Position numbers and translations under genes: made by a program
The notes under the pieces: generated by a model
Told to the model about the DNA's origin: nothing
Seen by the model: the letters and a program-made list of their open reading frames with translations, nothing else
Databases searched by the model: none
Part shown: positions 51,945 through 61,348 of the stretch, in pieces
Numbering within the stretch: position 1 is the first letter of the stretch
Layout: each line of letters starts with the position of its first letter
Source: an uncultured Burkholderiales bacterium
GTDB lineage: Bacteria > Pseudomonadota > Gammaproteobacteria > Burkholderiales > Burkholderiaceae_C
DNA: 64,000 bases
Direction of reading: 5' to 3'
NCBI GenBank assembly: GCA_943908475.1
Contig: CALTTG010000002.1
Span: forward strand, 62,001 to 126,000

Positions 51945-54872
51945 ATGTCTGACCGTCATCTCCGTGTCACGGACGACACCGTCTTGCCGACCGAACCGGT
52001 GGCCCGTGCCGACCACTCGCGTTATGTGCAACGCATTCGACGCCGGTATGCCCCCGAGAGAGACTGGTTCGCCGAGCACCAACCGGGTGTGCCACTGGCC
52101 GAGCCCCTCAAGGCGCTGATTGCGCATTTGCGGGCGGGCGGTCGCCCCTTGGCGTCGGCCTTGCGCGTGGCACGCCAGTTGGTGCTTGAGCGCCTGGCCA
52201 CCCTGGATGTCGAAGCGCACGCGGCGTTGGCCGATGTGACCGGTGCCATGACGCAATTGGCCGAAGTCACCCTGGACTTGGCGTTGCACGAGGCCCAGCA
52301 GGAGTTTGACGCCCGCCACGGCCAGCCCTTGAACGCTCAGGGCCAGCGTGTGGACCTGTGGATCGTCGGCATGGGCAAGTTGGGGGGGCGTGAATTGAAC
52401 GTCTCGTCCGACATCGACCTGATTTATGTGTATGAAGACGACGGGCTCACCACCGGCGTCGACGATGGTCGTGGCGGACTCGCCGGCCAGATTTCCATCC
52501 ACGAGTATTTCAGCCACGTCGTCAAGCGCATCTACGCACTCATCGGCGACACCACCGAAGACGGGTTTGTGTTCCGGGTGGACCTGGCTCTCAGGCCCAA
52601 TGGCAATTCAGGACCCTCGGTGGTCAGTCTGGCCATGCTGGAGGAGTATTTCCTGACCCAGGGCCGCGAATGGGAGCGCTTTGCCTGGCTCAAAAGCCGA
52701 GTGGTGGCGCCCGCGCACGCCATGCCCGGAGGCGCTCGGCGGCAGCAAGCCCTGGCCCTGCGCGACGTGGTCATCCCCTTCGTCTTCCGCCGTTACCTGG
52801 ATTACGGGGTCTTCGAGGCCCTCCGGCAACTGCACCGCAAGATCCGCGACGAAGCCAGCCGCCGTGCGGCAGGGCGTCCCGAGCGGGCCAACGACGTCAA
52901 GTTGTCTCGCGGCGGCATCCGGGAGATCGAATTCACGGTCCAGCTGTTGCAGGTGGTCCGTGGCGGGCAGTTTCCGGAAATCCGCACCCGCTCCACCCTC
53001 AAGGCCCTCAAGAGGCTGGCGGCCCGTGGGCTGATCCCGGTGGAAACCTCGCAACGGCTGGCCAATGCTTACGTGCTGCTGCGGCGCATCGAACACCGCA
53101 TCCAGTACCTGGACGACCAACAAACCCACCTCTTGCCCACACAAGCCCAAGACTTGGCCTGGATCGCTGCGAGCCTGGGGCTTGACGATGCGCCAGAGCT
53201 GGTGGGGCATCAGTCGGCTGACTGCGACACCAGCGGTTGTCAGCTGATGACCGCGCTGTGTCAGGTGCGCGAATTTGTGGCCACCGAATTCGATGCCTTG
53301 TTGCATGACGGGCGTGCACCGGCACAAGGCGGTTGCAAGGGGGGCGGTTGCGGCGGCTCGCCTCGCCCGGTCGACAGCGAAGAGTTCATCGCCTGGTTGC
53401 CCCCGGTCATCGGCTCGCACGTGCATGCCTTCGCGGCGCAGCCCAAAGTGGCCCTGCTGTCTGACGCGGCCAAGTTGCGCCTGTCCAAACTGATTGGCCG
53501 AGCCACCCAGATTGCCTTGGCCGAGCCGGATCAGCCCGGCGAAGCCCCGTTGGGTGAGGCGGCCGTCAAGCGCTTTGTCGACTGGCTCAACCCTTTGCTG
53601 CGGCGCGACAGCTACCTGTCGATGCTGGCCGAGCGGCCTGAAGTGCTCAAGCGCTTGCTGCGTTTGCTGGGGTTGGCCCGCTGGTCGTCCCGCTACCTGA
53701 TGCAGCACCCCGGTGTGATCGACGAGCTGGCCGACCCGCGCCTCATGGACGGTCGATTCGACCGAGCGGCCTTCATTCAGGAGTTGTCCGAGCGCCATCG
53801 GGCTTGGGTGCGAACCGATCAGGCCGACGAAGAGGCCTTGCTCGACACCCTGCGACGGGCCCACCATGCGGAAGTCTTCCGGACCTTGGTGCGCGACGTT
53901 GAGGGCCTGATCACGGTGGAACAAGTGGCCGATGACCTGTCGGCCCTCGCCGACGCCACGCTGGAGATGGCGCTGCGTTGGGCATGGGCCCACCTCCAAC
54001 TGCGCCCCGGCAAGATGGCCTCCTGGTGTGTGGGGCGCCAGCCTCACTTCGCCGTGATTGCGTATGGCAAGTTGGGCGGCAAAGAGCTGGGCTACGGCAG
54101 CGACCTCGACCTCGTGTTCGTGTACGACGACACGCAGGACGATCAACCCGACCCGAACGCCGGGCCCGACAGCCCCAGCGCCATCGACGCTTACATGGCC
54201 TTTGCGCGCAAACTGGTGAACTGGCTGACGCTTCGCACCTCCACCGGCGAGTTGTTTGACATCGACACCGCGTTGCGCCCCAACGGCAACTCGGGCCTGC
54301 TGGTGACCTCGTATCACTCGTATGACGATTACCAGCGCCAGCGCGGCAGCAACACCGCCTGGACCTGGGAGCACCAAGCCCTCACTCGGGCGCGCTGGTG
54401 TGCGGGCGAGCCCGCCTTGGCCACCCGGTTTGACGAAACCCGCCGCGCGGTGTTGTGCACGCCCAAAGACCTGCCGGCGCTCCGGGCAGAAGTGCTCGCC
54501 ATGCGCGAGAAATTGCGTGCGGCCCACGCCTGTCCGCCCGATGAATTCGACCTCAAGCACGGCATCGGCGGGATGATCGACGTCGAGTTCACGGTGCAGT
54601 TCCTGGTGCTGGCCCACAGCCATCAGGCCCCTGAACTGGTGGGCAACCTGGGCAACATCGCCCTGCTGAACCTGGCGGAACAGGCCGGTTTGCTGCCCCC
54701 CGGGGTCGGACAAGCGGCGGGTGACGCCTACCGCGACCTGCGTCGCCTCCAGCACAGGGCACGCCTTGATGAGGCGCCCACCCGGTTGCCCCTGGCCGAA
54801 GCGCCCGTGGAGGTCACGGCCTTGCGCGAGGCCGTTTTGCGGTTGTGGACACACGTCTTCCCCAGCGCCTGA
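51945..54872 (+). CDS. glnE: bifunctional glutamine synthetase adenylyltransferase/adenylyl-removing enzyme
   Basis: 975 residues. Adenylylates and deadenylylates glutamine synthetase under PII control. Two nucleotidyltransferase halves: GMGKLGGRELNVSSDIDL (about 142-160) and AYGKLGGKELGYGSDLDL (about 705-722). A linker around residues 460-472 has GGCKGGGCGG, and CDTSGC lies upstream, an unusual Cys/Gly-rich patch. Confidence 0.96.
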   Translation: MSDRHLRVTDDTVLPTEPVARADHSRYVQRIRRRYAPERDWFAEHQPGVPLAEPLKALIAHLRAGGRPLASALRVARQLVLERLATLDVEAHAALADVTGAMTQLAEVTLDLALHEAQQEFDARHGQPLNAQGQRVDLWIVGMGKLGGRELNVSSDIDLIYVYEDDGLTTGVDDGRGGLAGQISIHEYFSHVVKRIYALIGDTTEDGFVFRVDLALRPNGNSGPSVVSLAMLEEYFLTQGREWERFAWLKSRVVAPAHAMPGGARRQQALALRDVVIPFVFRRYLDYGVFEALRQLHRKIRDEASRRAAGRPERANDVKLSRGGIREIEFTVQLLQVVRGGQFPEIRTRSTLKALKRLAARGLIPVETSQRLANAYVLLRRIEHRIQYLDDQQTHLLPTQAQDLAWIAASLGLDDAPELVGHQSADCDTSGCQLMTALCQVREFVATEFDALLHDGRAPAQGGCKGGGCGGSPRPVDSEEFIAWLPPVIGSHVHAFAAQPKVALLSDAAKLRLSKLIGRATQIALAEPDQPGEAPLGEAAVKRFVDWLNPLLRRDSYLSMLAERPEVLKRLLRLLGLARWSSRYLMQHPGVIDELADPRLMDGRFDRAAFIQELSERHRAWVRTDQADEEALLDTLRRAHHAEVFRTLVRDVEGLITVEQVADDLSALADATLEMALRWAWAHLQLRPGKMASWCVGRQPHFAVIAYGKLGGKELGYGSDLDLVFVYDDTQDDQPDPNAGPDSPSAIDAYMAFARKLVNWLTLRTSTGELFDIDTALRPNGNSGLLVTSYHSYDDYQRQRGSNTAWTWEHQALTRARWCAGEPALATRFDETRRAVLCTPKDLPALRAEVLAMREKLRAAHACPPDEFDLKHGIGGMIDVEFTVQFLVLAHSHQAPELVGNLGNIALLNLAEQAGLLPPGVGQAAGDAYRDLRRLQHRARLDEAPTRLPLAEAPVEVTALREAVLRLWTHVFPSA

Positions 54873-55063
54873 ACACGTCCATCCCGGCCCTGTTCCGGGA
54901 ATACACGGAGTTGGAAACCCCCAAACCGCCCTTTTCGGGTGGGTGGGAGCTCTTACACTTTCAAATTCTGCGCACCTCAGGGAACTTCCGCAGGAACCTG
55001 ATGCGAACAAATGGGTCCATCCATTGTTTCGAACGTTCGTCATCAACCTTTGTCTACTGTTCT
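54873..55063. other. intergenic region before the exopolysaccharide genes
   Basis: 191 bases between glnE and epsD. It contains a small dyad CCGCCC-TTTTC-GGGTGG (about 54927-54943) that may end glnE, and a perfect palindrome CGAACGTTCG (55030-55039), 25 bases before the epsD start, that could be an operator. No consensus promoter or sigma-54 site is seen. Confidence 0.35.
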
Positions 55064-56056
55064 ATGAACCCCGTCATGTACAACAAGCAACGCAAATTCG
55101 CCGTGGCCCGTATGGCACTCGTTCCCGCTCTGGTGGCAGCCGCCCTGCTGGCCGGTTGTGGTGGCGACAAGGAAGGCGAAAAGGGAGCCAGCCAGGCTGC
55201 AGCCAAGGTCAACGGTGAAGAGTTGACCGTCCATCAGATCAACCTGATGCTGGAGCGTCAGCCCGGTCTTAAGCCCGAACAGGCCGATGCCGCCAGCCGC
55301 CAACTGCTGGAAGGCCTCATCGACCAGCAGATCGCCGTGGAAAAAGCCATCGAAGGCAAGCTTGACCGCGATCCCAAGATCGTTCAACTGCTCGACGCTC
55401 AGCGCCGAGCCACCCTGGCCCAGGCCTACATGCAAAAAGCCGTGGGCGGTGCCGTGGGCGCCCCGTCGGCCGAAGACGTCAAGAAGTACTTCGACTCCAA
55501 GCCCTCGCTGTTCAGCGAGCGTCGCCTGTACATGCTGCAAGAGTTCACCATCCAAGGCACGGCTGAAGAGACCAAGGCCCTGGAAGCTCAGTTGAGTGCT
55601 GCGGGCTCGACCCAGGCGTTCGTCGAGGCGCTCAAGGCGTCCGGCCTGAAGTTCGCCGTCAGCCAAGTCACTCAGCCGGCGGAAAACCTGCCCCTGAACC
55701 TGATCGATCGCATCGCGGCCCTGAAAGACGGTCAAGCCCTGTACCAGCAAGGCAATGGCGGCATGAAGGCCATCTTGGTGGCCGCCAGCCGTCCGCAACC
55801 CCTGACGTTTGACCAGTCCAAGCCCCTGATCGAGCGCTACCTGAGCGAAACCCGCCGTCAGGAATGGCTGCGCAAGCACGTCAAGGACCTGCGCGCGGCT
55901 GCCAAGGTGGAGTACGTGGGCAAGTTCGCCGAGAAGCCCGCCAGCGGTGCGGCCGCTGCTGCACCCGCAGAGGCGTCGGTGGCTGCTTCGGCCCCGGCCT
56001 CGGGTGGCTCTTTGGACGCCAACTCGCTCAGCAAGGGTCTTTCTGGCTTGAAATAA
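55064..56056 (+). CDS. epsD: EpsD-family peptidyl-prolyl cis-trans isomerase lipoprotein
   Basis: 330 residues. A lipobox ALLAGCGG gives Cys32. The chaperone-like N-domain (KVNGEELTVHQINLMLERQPG) is SurA/PpiD-like, followed by a parvulin-like region. The C-terminus is a low-complexity Ala/Pro-rich tail. EpsD proteins occur with EpsF and EpsG in methanolan-type exopolysaccharide loci with exosortases. Start at 55064 is a choice; 55076 is also possible. No clear Shine-Dalgarno. Confidence 0.87.
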   Translation: MNPVMYNKQRKFAVARMALVPALVAAALLAGCGGDKEGEKGASQAAAKVNGEELTVHQINLMLERQPGLKPEQADAASRQLLEGLIDQQIAVEKAIEGKLDRDPKIVQLLDAQRRATLAQAYMQKAVGGAVGAPSAEDVKKYFDSKPSLFSERRLYMLQEFTIQGTAEETKALEAQLSAAGSTQAFVEALKASGLKFAVSQVTQPAENLPLNLIDRIAALKDGQALYQQGNGGMKAILVAASRPQPLTFDQSKPLIERYLSETRRQEWLRKHVKDLRAAAKVEYVGKFAEKPASGAAAAAPAEASVAASAPASGGSLDANSLSKGLSGLK

Positions 56057-56090
56057 GCGCAAATCGTCCGAATACTGCTGACGTAACCTT

Positions 56091-56117
56091 CCCAACCCGG
56101 TCGGTGCCCGGGTTGGG
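56091..56117 (+). terminator. strong hairpin between epsD and epsF
   Basis: CCCAACCCGG (56091-56100) pairs perfectly with CCGGGTTGGG (56108-56117) around a seven-base loop. No T-run follows. It lies in the 84-base gap between epsD and epsF and could adjust the ratio of the two proteins by attenuation or mRNA protection. Confidence 0.45.
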
Positions 56118-56140
56118 TGCTGTACTCTGAGTCCCCGAAC

Positions 56141-57559
56141 ATGACGTTTGAACAGTTTTACCGCATCCTGAGAGCTCATCGCCGCTTGGCGTGGGGCGTG
56201 TTCGGTCTGATCCTGAGTCTCGCCATCCTTCATGGCATTTTCTGGCCCAAGAGCTACAGTGCCACCGCCACGGTCGTGGTCGATTTCAAAGCCGACCCCA
56301 TCAGCGGCGTGTCCACCACCGGAATGATGCAGCCCGAGGCCATCCTGACCACGCAGGCCAGCATCATGCAGAGCGACCATGTGGCTCGCAAAGTCGTGCG
56401 TGATCTGGCACTCAACGAAAGTGAAGCCACCCGAGAGAAGTGGCTCAAGGACACCGAAGGCAAAGGTTCCTTCGAAGATTGGTTGGGCAAAACCTTGCTC
56501 AAGGGGCTGGTGGTCAAACCGGCCAAAGACTCCACCGTGCTGGAGATCAATTACGAATCTGTGGATGCCGGCTTTGCCGCCGTCCTGGCCAACGCGTTTG
56601 CCAAAGCTTACTTGGACACGCTGGTGCAATTGCGCACCGACCCTGCTCGCCAATACGCAGGCTACTTTGAAGAACGTGCCGCGATGGCGCGCAAGAAGCT
56701 CGAAGAAGCCCAAAAGACACTGGCTGAGGCACAAAAGCAGCAAGGCGTCTTGCTGACCGACGAGCGACTGGACCTGGAAACCGTTCGCCTCAACGAGCTG
56801 GGCACTCAGCTGAGCGGCATCCGGGCCATGCGGGTCGAGTCCACCAGCCGACGCGACATCGCCGAAGGCGGTGCAGAACGCACCACCGAAGTCTCCACCA
56901 ACGGTGTGGTCATGCAGCACAAGGCCGATCTGGCCCGCTTGGAGGCCAATTTGGCCGAAATGCAGACCACCATGGGGGACAAGCATCCTGCCGTCCTGCA
57001 ACTCAAGGCCAGCATCGAGCAGCACAAGGCACGTTTGCGCCAGGAAATCGTCAAGGTGGCCAGTGTGGTCAAATCCAATGACACGGTGCTGCGCGAGCGC
57101 GAGGCGGCGGCCAAGGTGGCCTATGAAGAGCAACGCAACAAGCTGCTGCAGATGAAGGAAGCGCGCAACCAATTGGTGTTGCTGGAGCAGGAAGTGGGCA
57201 ACGCCCAACGCATCTACGAGAGCATCTCATTGCGTCAAAGCCAGTCGAGCTTGGAAGGCAGCACCAACCAAAGCAACTCCTACTTGCTGAGCCCTGCTGT
57301 GGAGCCGCCAACCCATTCGTTCCCCAAAATGGGCCTGAACTTGGTCTTGGCCCTGTCCTTCGGTGTGGTGCTAACGCTATTTCTCACCATGGCTGCCGAA
57401 CTGCTGGACCGTCGTGTTCGGACGTCGGAAGACATCATTCACGCTCTGGAACTTCCAGTCATTGGCCTGTTGCCTCAACCTGGTCCCAAGAAGTTGTCGA
57501 TGGTCGGCCGTGCGCTGAGCGCCATGAAGCTGCGCCCCGCGGCCCTGTCCCATCGTTGA
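56141..57559 (+). CDS. epsF: EpsF chain-length determinant (Wzz-like)
   Basis: 472 residues. Controls polysaccharide chain length as an inner-membrane polymerase co-polymerase. An N-terminal helix (AWGVFGLILSLAILHGIFWP) and a C-terminal helix (LNLVLALSFGVVLTLFLTM) flank a long coiled-coil periplasmic part (residues 180-390). Starts YRILRAHRRL, as in the EpsF family. Next to its tyrosine-kinase partner epsG with nine bases between. Confidence 0.93.
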   Translation: MTFEQFYRILRAHRRLAWGVFGLILSLAILHGIFWPKSYSATATVVVDFKADPISGVSTTGMMQPEAILTTQASIMQSDHVARKVVRDLALNESEATREKWLKDTEGKGSFEDWLGKTLLKGLVVKPAKDSTVLEINYESVDAGFAAVLANAFAKAYLDTLVQLRTDPARQYAGYFEERAAMARKKLEEAQKTLAEAQKQQGVLLTDERLDLETVRLNELGTQLSGIRAMRVESTSRRDIAEGGAERTTEVSTNGVVMQHKADLARLEANLAEMQTTMGDKHPAVLQLKASIEQHKARLRQEIVKVASVVKSNDTVLREREAAAKVAYEEQRNKLLQMKEARNQLVLLEQEVGNAQRIYESISLRQSQSSLEGSTNQSNSYLLSPAVEPPTHSFPKMGLNLVLALSFGVVLTLFLTMAAELLDRRVRTSEDIIHALELPVIGLLPQPGPKKLSMVGRALSAMKLRPAALSHR

Positions 57560-57568
57560 GTCACCGCC

Positions 57569-58492
57569 ATGACCGAATCCCGCATGAATTCTCCTCACGT
57601 GTCCCAGATGCTCGACTCCGAGCTGCAAGAGCCTGGCGCTTCGACCCTCGGTGGCGATCGAACCATCGGTGAAATCATCAGCCAGGCCAACAGCCTGTCT
57701 CCCGAGCAGATCGAGAAGGTCTTGGCCTACCAACGCGAGCGCGGCGTCCGTTTCGGTGAGGCTGCCGTGGCGCTGGGGCTGGCCAGCTCGGACGATGTGC
57801 TCTGGGCATTGGCGCAGCAGTTCCACTACCCCTATTCGCAAGATTCCGCCAAGGGCTTGCATCCCGATCTGGTGGTGGCCAATCAGCCCTTCTCCGAGCA
57901 GGCTGAAGGGTTCCGCACCATCCGCAGTCACCTGATCATGAAGCTCTACAGCGACCCCGATCAGGCGCGAAAGGCCATCGCTGTGGTCAGCCCTGACAGC
58001 GGCGATGGCAAGAGCTATTTCGCGGCCAACGTCGCGGCAGCGTTCTCGCAACTGTCGGGTCGAACCCTGTTGATCGATGCGGACATGCGCAACCCGCGCC
58101 AGCACGAAATCTTTGGCCTGTCGGACAAAGGGGCCGGCCTGTCGACCATCTTGTCGGGCCGGGCGACCACCAACGTGATTCACCACGTCCGAGAGTTGCC
58201 CAGCTTGTACGTGCTGCCCGTGGGCGTGGTGCCGCCCAACCCCCTGGAGTTGGTCGAACGTCCCGCGTTCGGTTTGCTGATCCGCGAACTGCTGAGCAAA
58301 TTCGATCGCATCGTGGTCGACACGCCCGCAGCATCGCTCGGCGCCGATTACGCCGTGATCGCGGCCAAGTGTGGTGCAGCGGTCATGCTCGCCCGTCGAG
58401 ACAAGAGCAGCTTGGGTGCGCTTCAGAACATCTCGAACACCGCCCGCATCGGGCAGGTGAACATGGTGGGCGCCATCATCAACGAGTTTTGA
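57569..58492 (+). CDS. epsG: EpsG BY-kinase-type ATPase without tyrosine tail
   Basis: 307 residues. P-loop ATPase of the bacterial tyrosine kinase type that partners EpsF. An N-terminal part (about 1-100) resembles a GspE/PilB N-terminal helical domain. Walker A is SPDSGDGKSYF (141-151), Walker A' LLIDADMRNPRQH and Walker B VVDTPAAS follow. The C-terminus ends in NEF with no Tyr cluster, so autophosphorylation of a tail is not possible. Its end overlaps the convergent glycosyltransferase by 14 bases. Confidence 0.92.
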   Translation: MTESRMNSPHVSQMLDSELQEPGASTLGGDRTIGEIISQANSLSPEQIEKVLAYQRERGVRFGEAAVALGLASSDDVLWALAQQFHYPYSQDSAKGLHPDLVVANQPFSEQAEGFRTIRSHLIMKLYSDPDQARKAIAVVSPDSGDGKSYFAANVAAAFSQLSGRTLLIDADMRNPRQHEIFGLSDKGAGLSTILSGRATTNVIHHVRELPSLYVLPVGVVPPNPLELVERPAFGLLIRELLSKFDRIVVDTPAASLGADYAVIAAKCGAAVMLARRDKSSLGALQNISNTARIGQVNMVGAIINEF

Positions 58493-59723
58493 GCCTCAGC
58501 CTCGTTTGGATCTGGGCATAAGCGTCCTGCACGCGCCGTGCCCAGCTCAGTTCACGCGCTTGATGAAGGGCGCCCATGCGAAGCTGGTGCACCAACTGAG
58601 GTGACCGGGCCAACTCCTTCAGGGCCTCGCTGAGGCCTGTGACCACATCGGCCATGGGGCGTTCCCCCACAGGCACCACGCGGCCGCATTGCTCGTTGAT
58701 GAAGTGTGGCGGGCCGCCCAGGTCCACACAGACCACCGGGCAGCCCTGCGAAATCGATTCCAGCACCACGGTGCCGCCCGAGTCATGCAGGCTGGGAAAC
58801 AGCATCGCGTCATGACTGCGGTACAGCGCCATCACCTCGTCGCGGGCCAACTTGCCGCGCCAGTCCAGTTGATCGGCAATGCCCAGTCGCTGTGCTTGTG
58901 CGCGCAAATGGGCTTCGCTGTCGCCCTCACCCACGATGGTCAAGCTCACGCGAAGGCCCTGGGCCTTGAGTGTCGCCAGCGCCTGAAAACTCAGGTGCAT
59001 GCCCTTCCAGCTCAAGAGGCGACCCACTGACAAGCACCGCAACTCGCTGTGCGCTGGAGCGGCGCGAGGGGGAGGCAATGCCTGGGGCTCGATGGCAGGC
59101 GGGCAGCCGATCTCCTGGATCAGCAGGGCATTGGCACGGAGGTACCAAGGCAAGGCGGCCCGCGTTTCTCGCGTGCGGCAGATCAGCAGATCGGTTCGCC
59201 CCCAGGTCCAATGAATCATCGGGTCCCAGGCGGTGGAGAAAATCAGCGCATCCCGGATCACCTCTTTCAGTCGTTGCTTCCATGGCAAGCCCGCGTACAG
59301 ACGCGCGGGGGCCCGCTCGCCGCCCCCCAGAGGTCCGGCCACCAGCGGGACCCCCAAACCTTGCAAGAAGCTGGGGTAGCGCACTGTGCCGAGGGTGAGG
59401 TGATGGATCAGGTCGAACGATCGAGTGTTCAGCAGCTGCTTGACCACGGGTTTGAGCCGCCATTGCCAGCGCAAAAAATGAAGGGTGGAGTTCATGTACT
59501 GCTCAGGCGGTTGATTCCGCAACGGCAGCAGATCCATGTAGATCACTTCGAAGGGCGGCTTGCCAAATGCCGCTTCGTACTCGGCCAGGTGAGACCGGAA
59601 GTAGCCATGGGTGAGCACGGTCACCTCATGCACCTTGGCCAGTTCGATGGCCCAACTCCAGCCCACACCAGGCTCGGAACCCCACTTGTGCGAAAACGCA
59701 CTGGCGCACAGCAATATCTTCAT
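58479..59723 (-). CDS. GT4-type glycosyltransferase
   Basis: 414 residues, GT-B fold. The N-terminal SAFSHKWGSEPGVGWSWAIEL is an acceptor/Gly-rich loop, and the C-terminal LPSLHDSGGTVVLESISQGCPVV is the family's nucleotide-sugar motif with the conserved ESISQG. It adds a sugar to the growing repeat unit on the cytoplasmic face. It overlaps the upstream gene by ATGA, so it is last of the leftward exopolysaccharide block. Donor sugar unknown. Confidence 0.9.
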   Translation of the reverse strand: MKILLCASAFSHKWGSEPGVGWSWAIELAKVHEVTVLTHGYFRSHLAEYEAAFGKPPFEVIYMDLLPLRNQPPEQYMNSTLHFLRWQWRLKPVVKQLLNTRSFDLIHHLTLGTVRYPSFLQGLGVPLVAGPLGGGERAPARLYAGLPWKQRLKEVIRDALIFSTAWDPMIHWTWGRTDLLICRTRETRAALPWYLRANALLIQEIGCPPAIEPQALPPPRAAPAHSELRCLSVGRLLSWKGMHLSFQALATLKAQGLRVSLTIVGEGDSEAHLRAQAQRLGIADQLDWRGKLARDEVMALYRSHDAMLFPSLHDSGGTVVLESISQGCPVVCVDLGGPPHFINEQCGRVVPVGERPMADVVTGLSEALKELARSPQLVHQLRMGALHQARELSWARRVQDAYAQIQTRLRLKTR

Positions 59724-61348
59724 GGTATCCAGTCGGGGCCCACATCGACGATGGGGAGCCGCAATTGACGCTCTCGGTGATCGGCGCCCAGTGATGTGAA
59801 TTCGCTGGGGGGCGCCTTGCGCGCCTCACGGATCAATTGGGAAATCAGCGCTCGGTCGGTGCTGGCGCTGGCCAAATACCGCTGCCAGGCATCGGGCATC
59901 GGCCGGTTCAGGGCCCATGACTGGCGATCTTGCCCCGACTTGGCGTTCCAGGCTTCCAGGCCCCAGGCCGGTCGGCGAAACACCGACGGGAATTCCACAC
60001 TGAACATCGTGCCCTTGCCTTCGCCCATGAACACATTGAAGTTCGAGCGTTCGCCTTGGTCCTCAGGGATGAACATCGCCCCTTCCTGGTTCCAGGCCAC
60101 GATGTTTCGATGGAAGCGATTGCCATCGGCCTTGAACGGAACGCCTTCGTCGTCTTTGCGGTCCTCCAGCACGGCCGTGATGCCCTCCATGCCATTTCCC
60201 ACCGCCAAGTTGTGGCTGACTTGGGTCATGCGCGAGGACGACACATAGATGCCCCGTTGGCCGTTGCCGATCGCGATGTTGTGCAGCAGCATGCCGGGCC
60301 CACTGGCCTCGAAGTGGATGCCAAACCCCGTGTTGTAGGCCGCCAGACTGCGTTGCAAGGTCACATCTCGGTTTTTCCAGTCAAACCAGATGCCATCGCC
60401 CAGGTTGTGCATCGCCCGGCAATCTTCGACCACCGAATTTCGCAAGCCGCCCTGACCATCGCCAATGAACTTGAAGCCACCGGCTTCCCACCACTTGTTG
60501 AACAGCCGGCGATTGTTGTGCTGGACGCTCACGCGCTGGATCAGGTGCCGGTTGCCCCGTGCGGCCATGCCCAGCTGCCCGTTGTGGTGGGCCTGGCTGT
60601 CCATCACCGTGATGTCATTGCCCTTGGTCTGCAGTCCGATCAAGTCATTCCATTCGGCGGAGATGCCCTTGAGGGTCACATCATGGCCCTCGATCACCAT
60701 CGAGGCCCCTCGTGTGACCACCGAGGTGTTGGCATGCTGCACCTTGAGGTTCCGGATCTGCAGGTGTGATACCCCATACGCTTCCACTGTGCGTGTGCGC
60801 ACCGACGCTTCGGTCGTGACCTGCCGCGGGTCGGTCGCCGATCGAAGGTAGACCTGTCGTTGATCGCGGTCGTACCAGAAGCTTTCGGGGGGAAGGTCTT
60901 GCGGCGCCACATCTGGCTTTCGCCCGGGCCAGACCCCCCCTTCCTTCTGCAACTGTCCGTGGTAGCTGCTGGTGGGGCGCAGGGGAAAGCCGTCGAACAC
61001 CGTGCCCCCCATTTGTTGAAGCGCACGGCCGTCGACAAACACCATGCTGGTTTCCTGGGGCAAGGCATGTCGGTACAGTCCGGGCCCTGAGACTTTCCAG
61101 TCTTTCAGGACATTGGACCCCCGGATGATCGCGCCTTGACCATCGATCACGATGGGGGCATCTGGGCGTCCGCGGACCCCCTGCAAGGCCAGTGTCTGTC
61201 GGTAGACACCAGGTTCAAGCTGAAGGACATCGCCGGGCTGCAAACGCAGCACCAAGGCCGACAGGATGCTGCCGGGGGTGGCGGTCAGCGTGGCGGCCCA
61301 AACCCAGCATGGCGATGCCAGCAGCCAGCCGGCCAGCCCCGTCTTCAT
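59720..61348 (-). CDS. exported right-handed beta-helix protein, polysaccharide-modifying
   Basis: 542 residues. The signal peptide (WLLASPCWVWA) ends near residue 19. An N-terminal part is typical of parallel beta-helix proteins (LQPGDVLQLEPGVYRQTLAL). Long runs of helix coils follow (VTLQRSLAAYNTGFGIHFEASGP, IAIGNGQRGIYVSSS). The fold is shared by alginate lyases and C5-epimerases. It probably trims or epimerises the exported polymer, but the catalytic residues cannot be assigned. ATGA overlaps tie it to both neighbours. Confidence 0.82.
   Translation of the reverse strand: MKTGLAGWLLASPCWVWAATLTATPGSILSALVLRLQPGDVLQLEPGVYRQTLALQGVRGRPDAPIVIDGQGAIIRGSNVLKDWKVSGPGLYRHALPQETSMVFVDGRALQQMGGTVFDGFPLRPTSSYHGQLQKEGGVWPGRKPDVAPQDLPPESFWYDRDQRQVYLRSATDPRQVTTEASVRTRTVEAYGVSHLQIRNLKVQHANTSVVTRGASMVIEGHDVTLKGISAEWNDLIGLQTKGNDITVMDSQAHHNGQLGMAARGNRHLIQRVSVQHNNRRLFNKWWEAGGFKFIGDGQGGLRNSVVEDCRAMHNLGDGIWFDWKNRDVTLQRSLAAYNTGFGIHFEASGPGMLLHNIAIGNGQRGIYVSSSRMTQVSHNLAVGNGMEGITAVLEDRKDDEGVPFKADGNRFHRNIVAWNQEGAMFIPEDQGERSNFNVFMGEGKGTMFSVEFPSVFRRPAWGLEAWNAKSGQDRQSWALNRPMPDAWQRYLASASTDRALISQLIREARKAPPSEFTSLGADHRERQLRLPIVDVGPDWIP

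Noticed and set aside
52608..55046. 812-aa open frame on the minus strand opposite glnE
   Set aside because: It is the mirror of a high-GC coding frame. Its translation has no family features and glnE on the other strand is certain.
55043..57208. 721-aa open frame opposite epsD/epsF
   Set aside because: Shadow of real plus-strand genes; no ribosome-binding site or recognisable motif.
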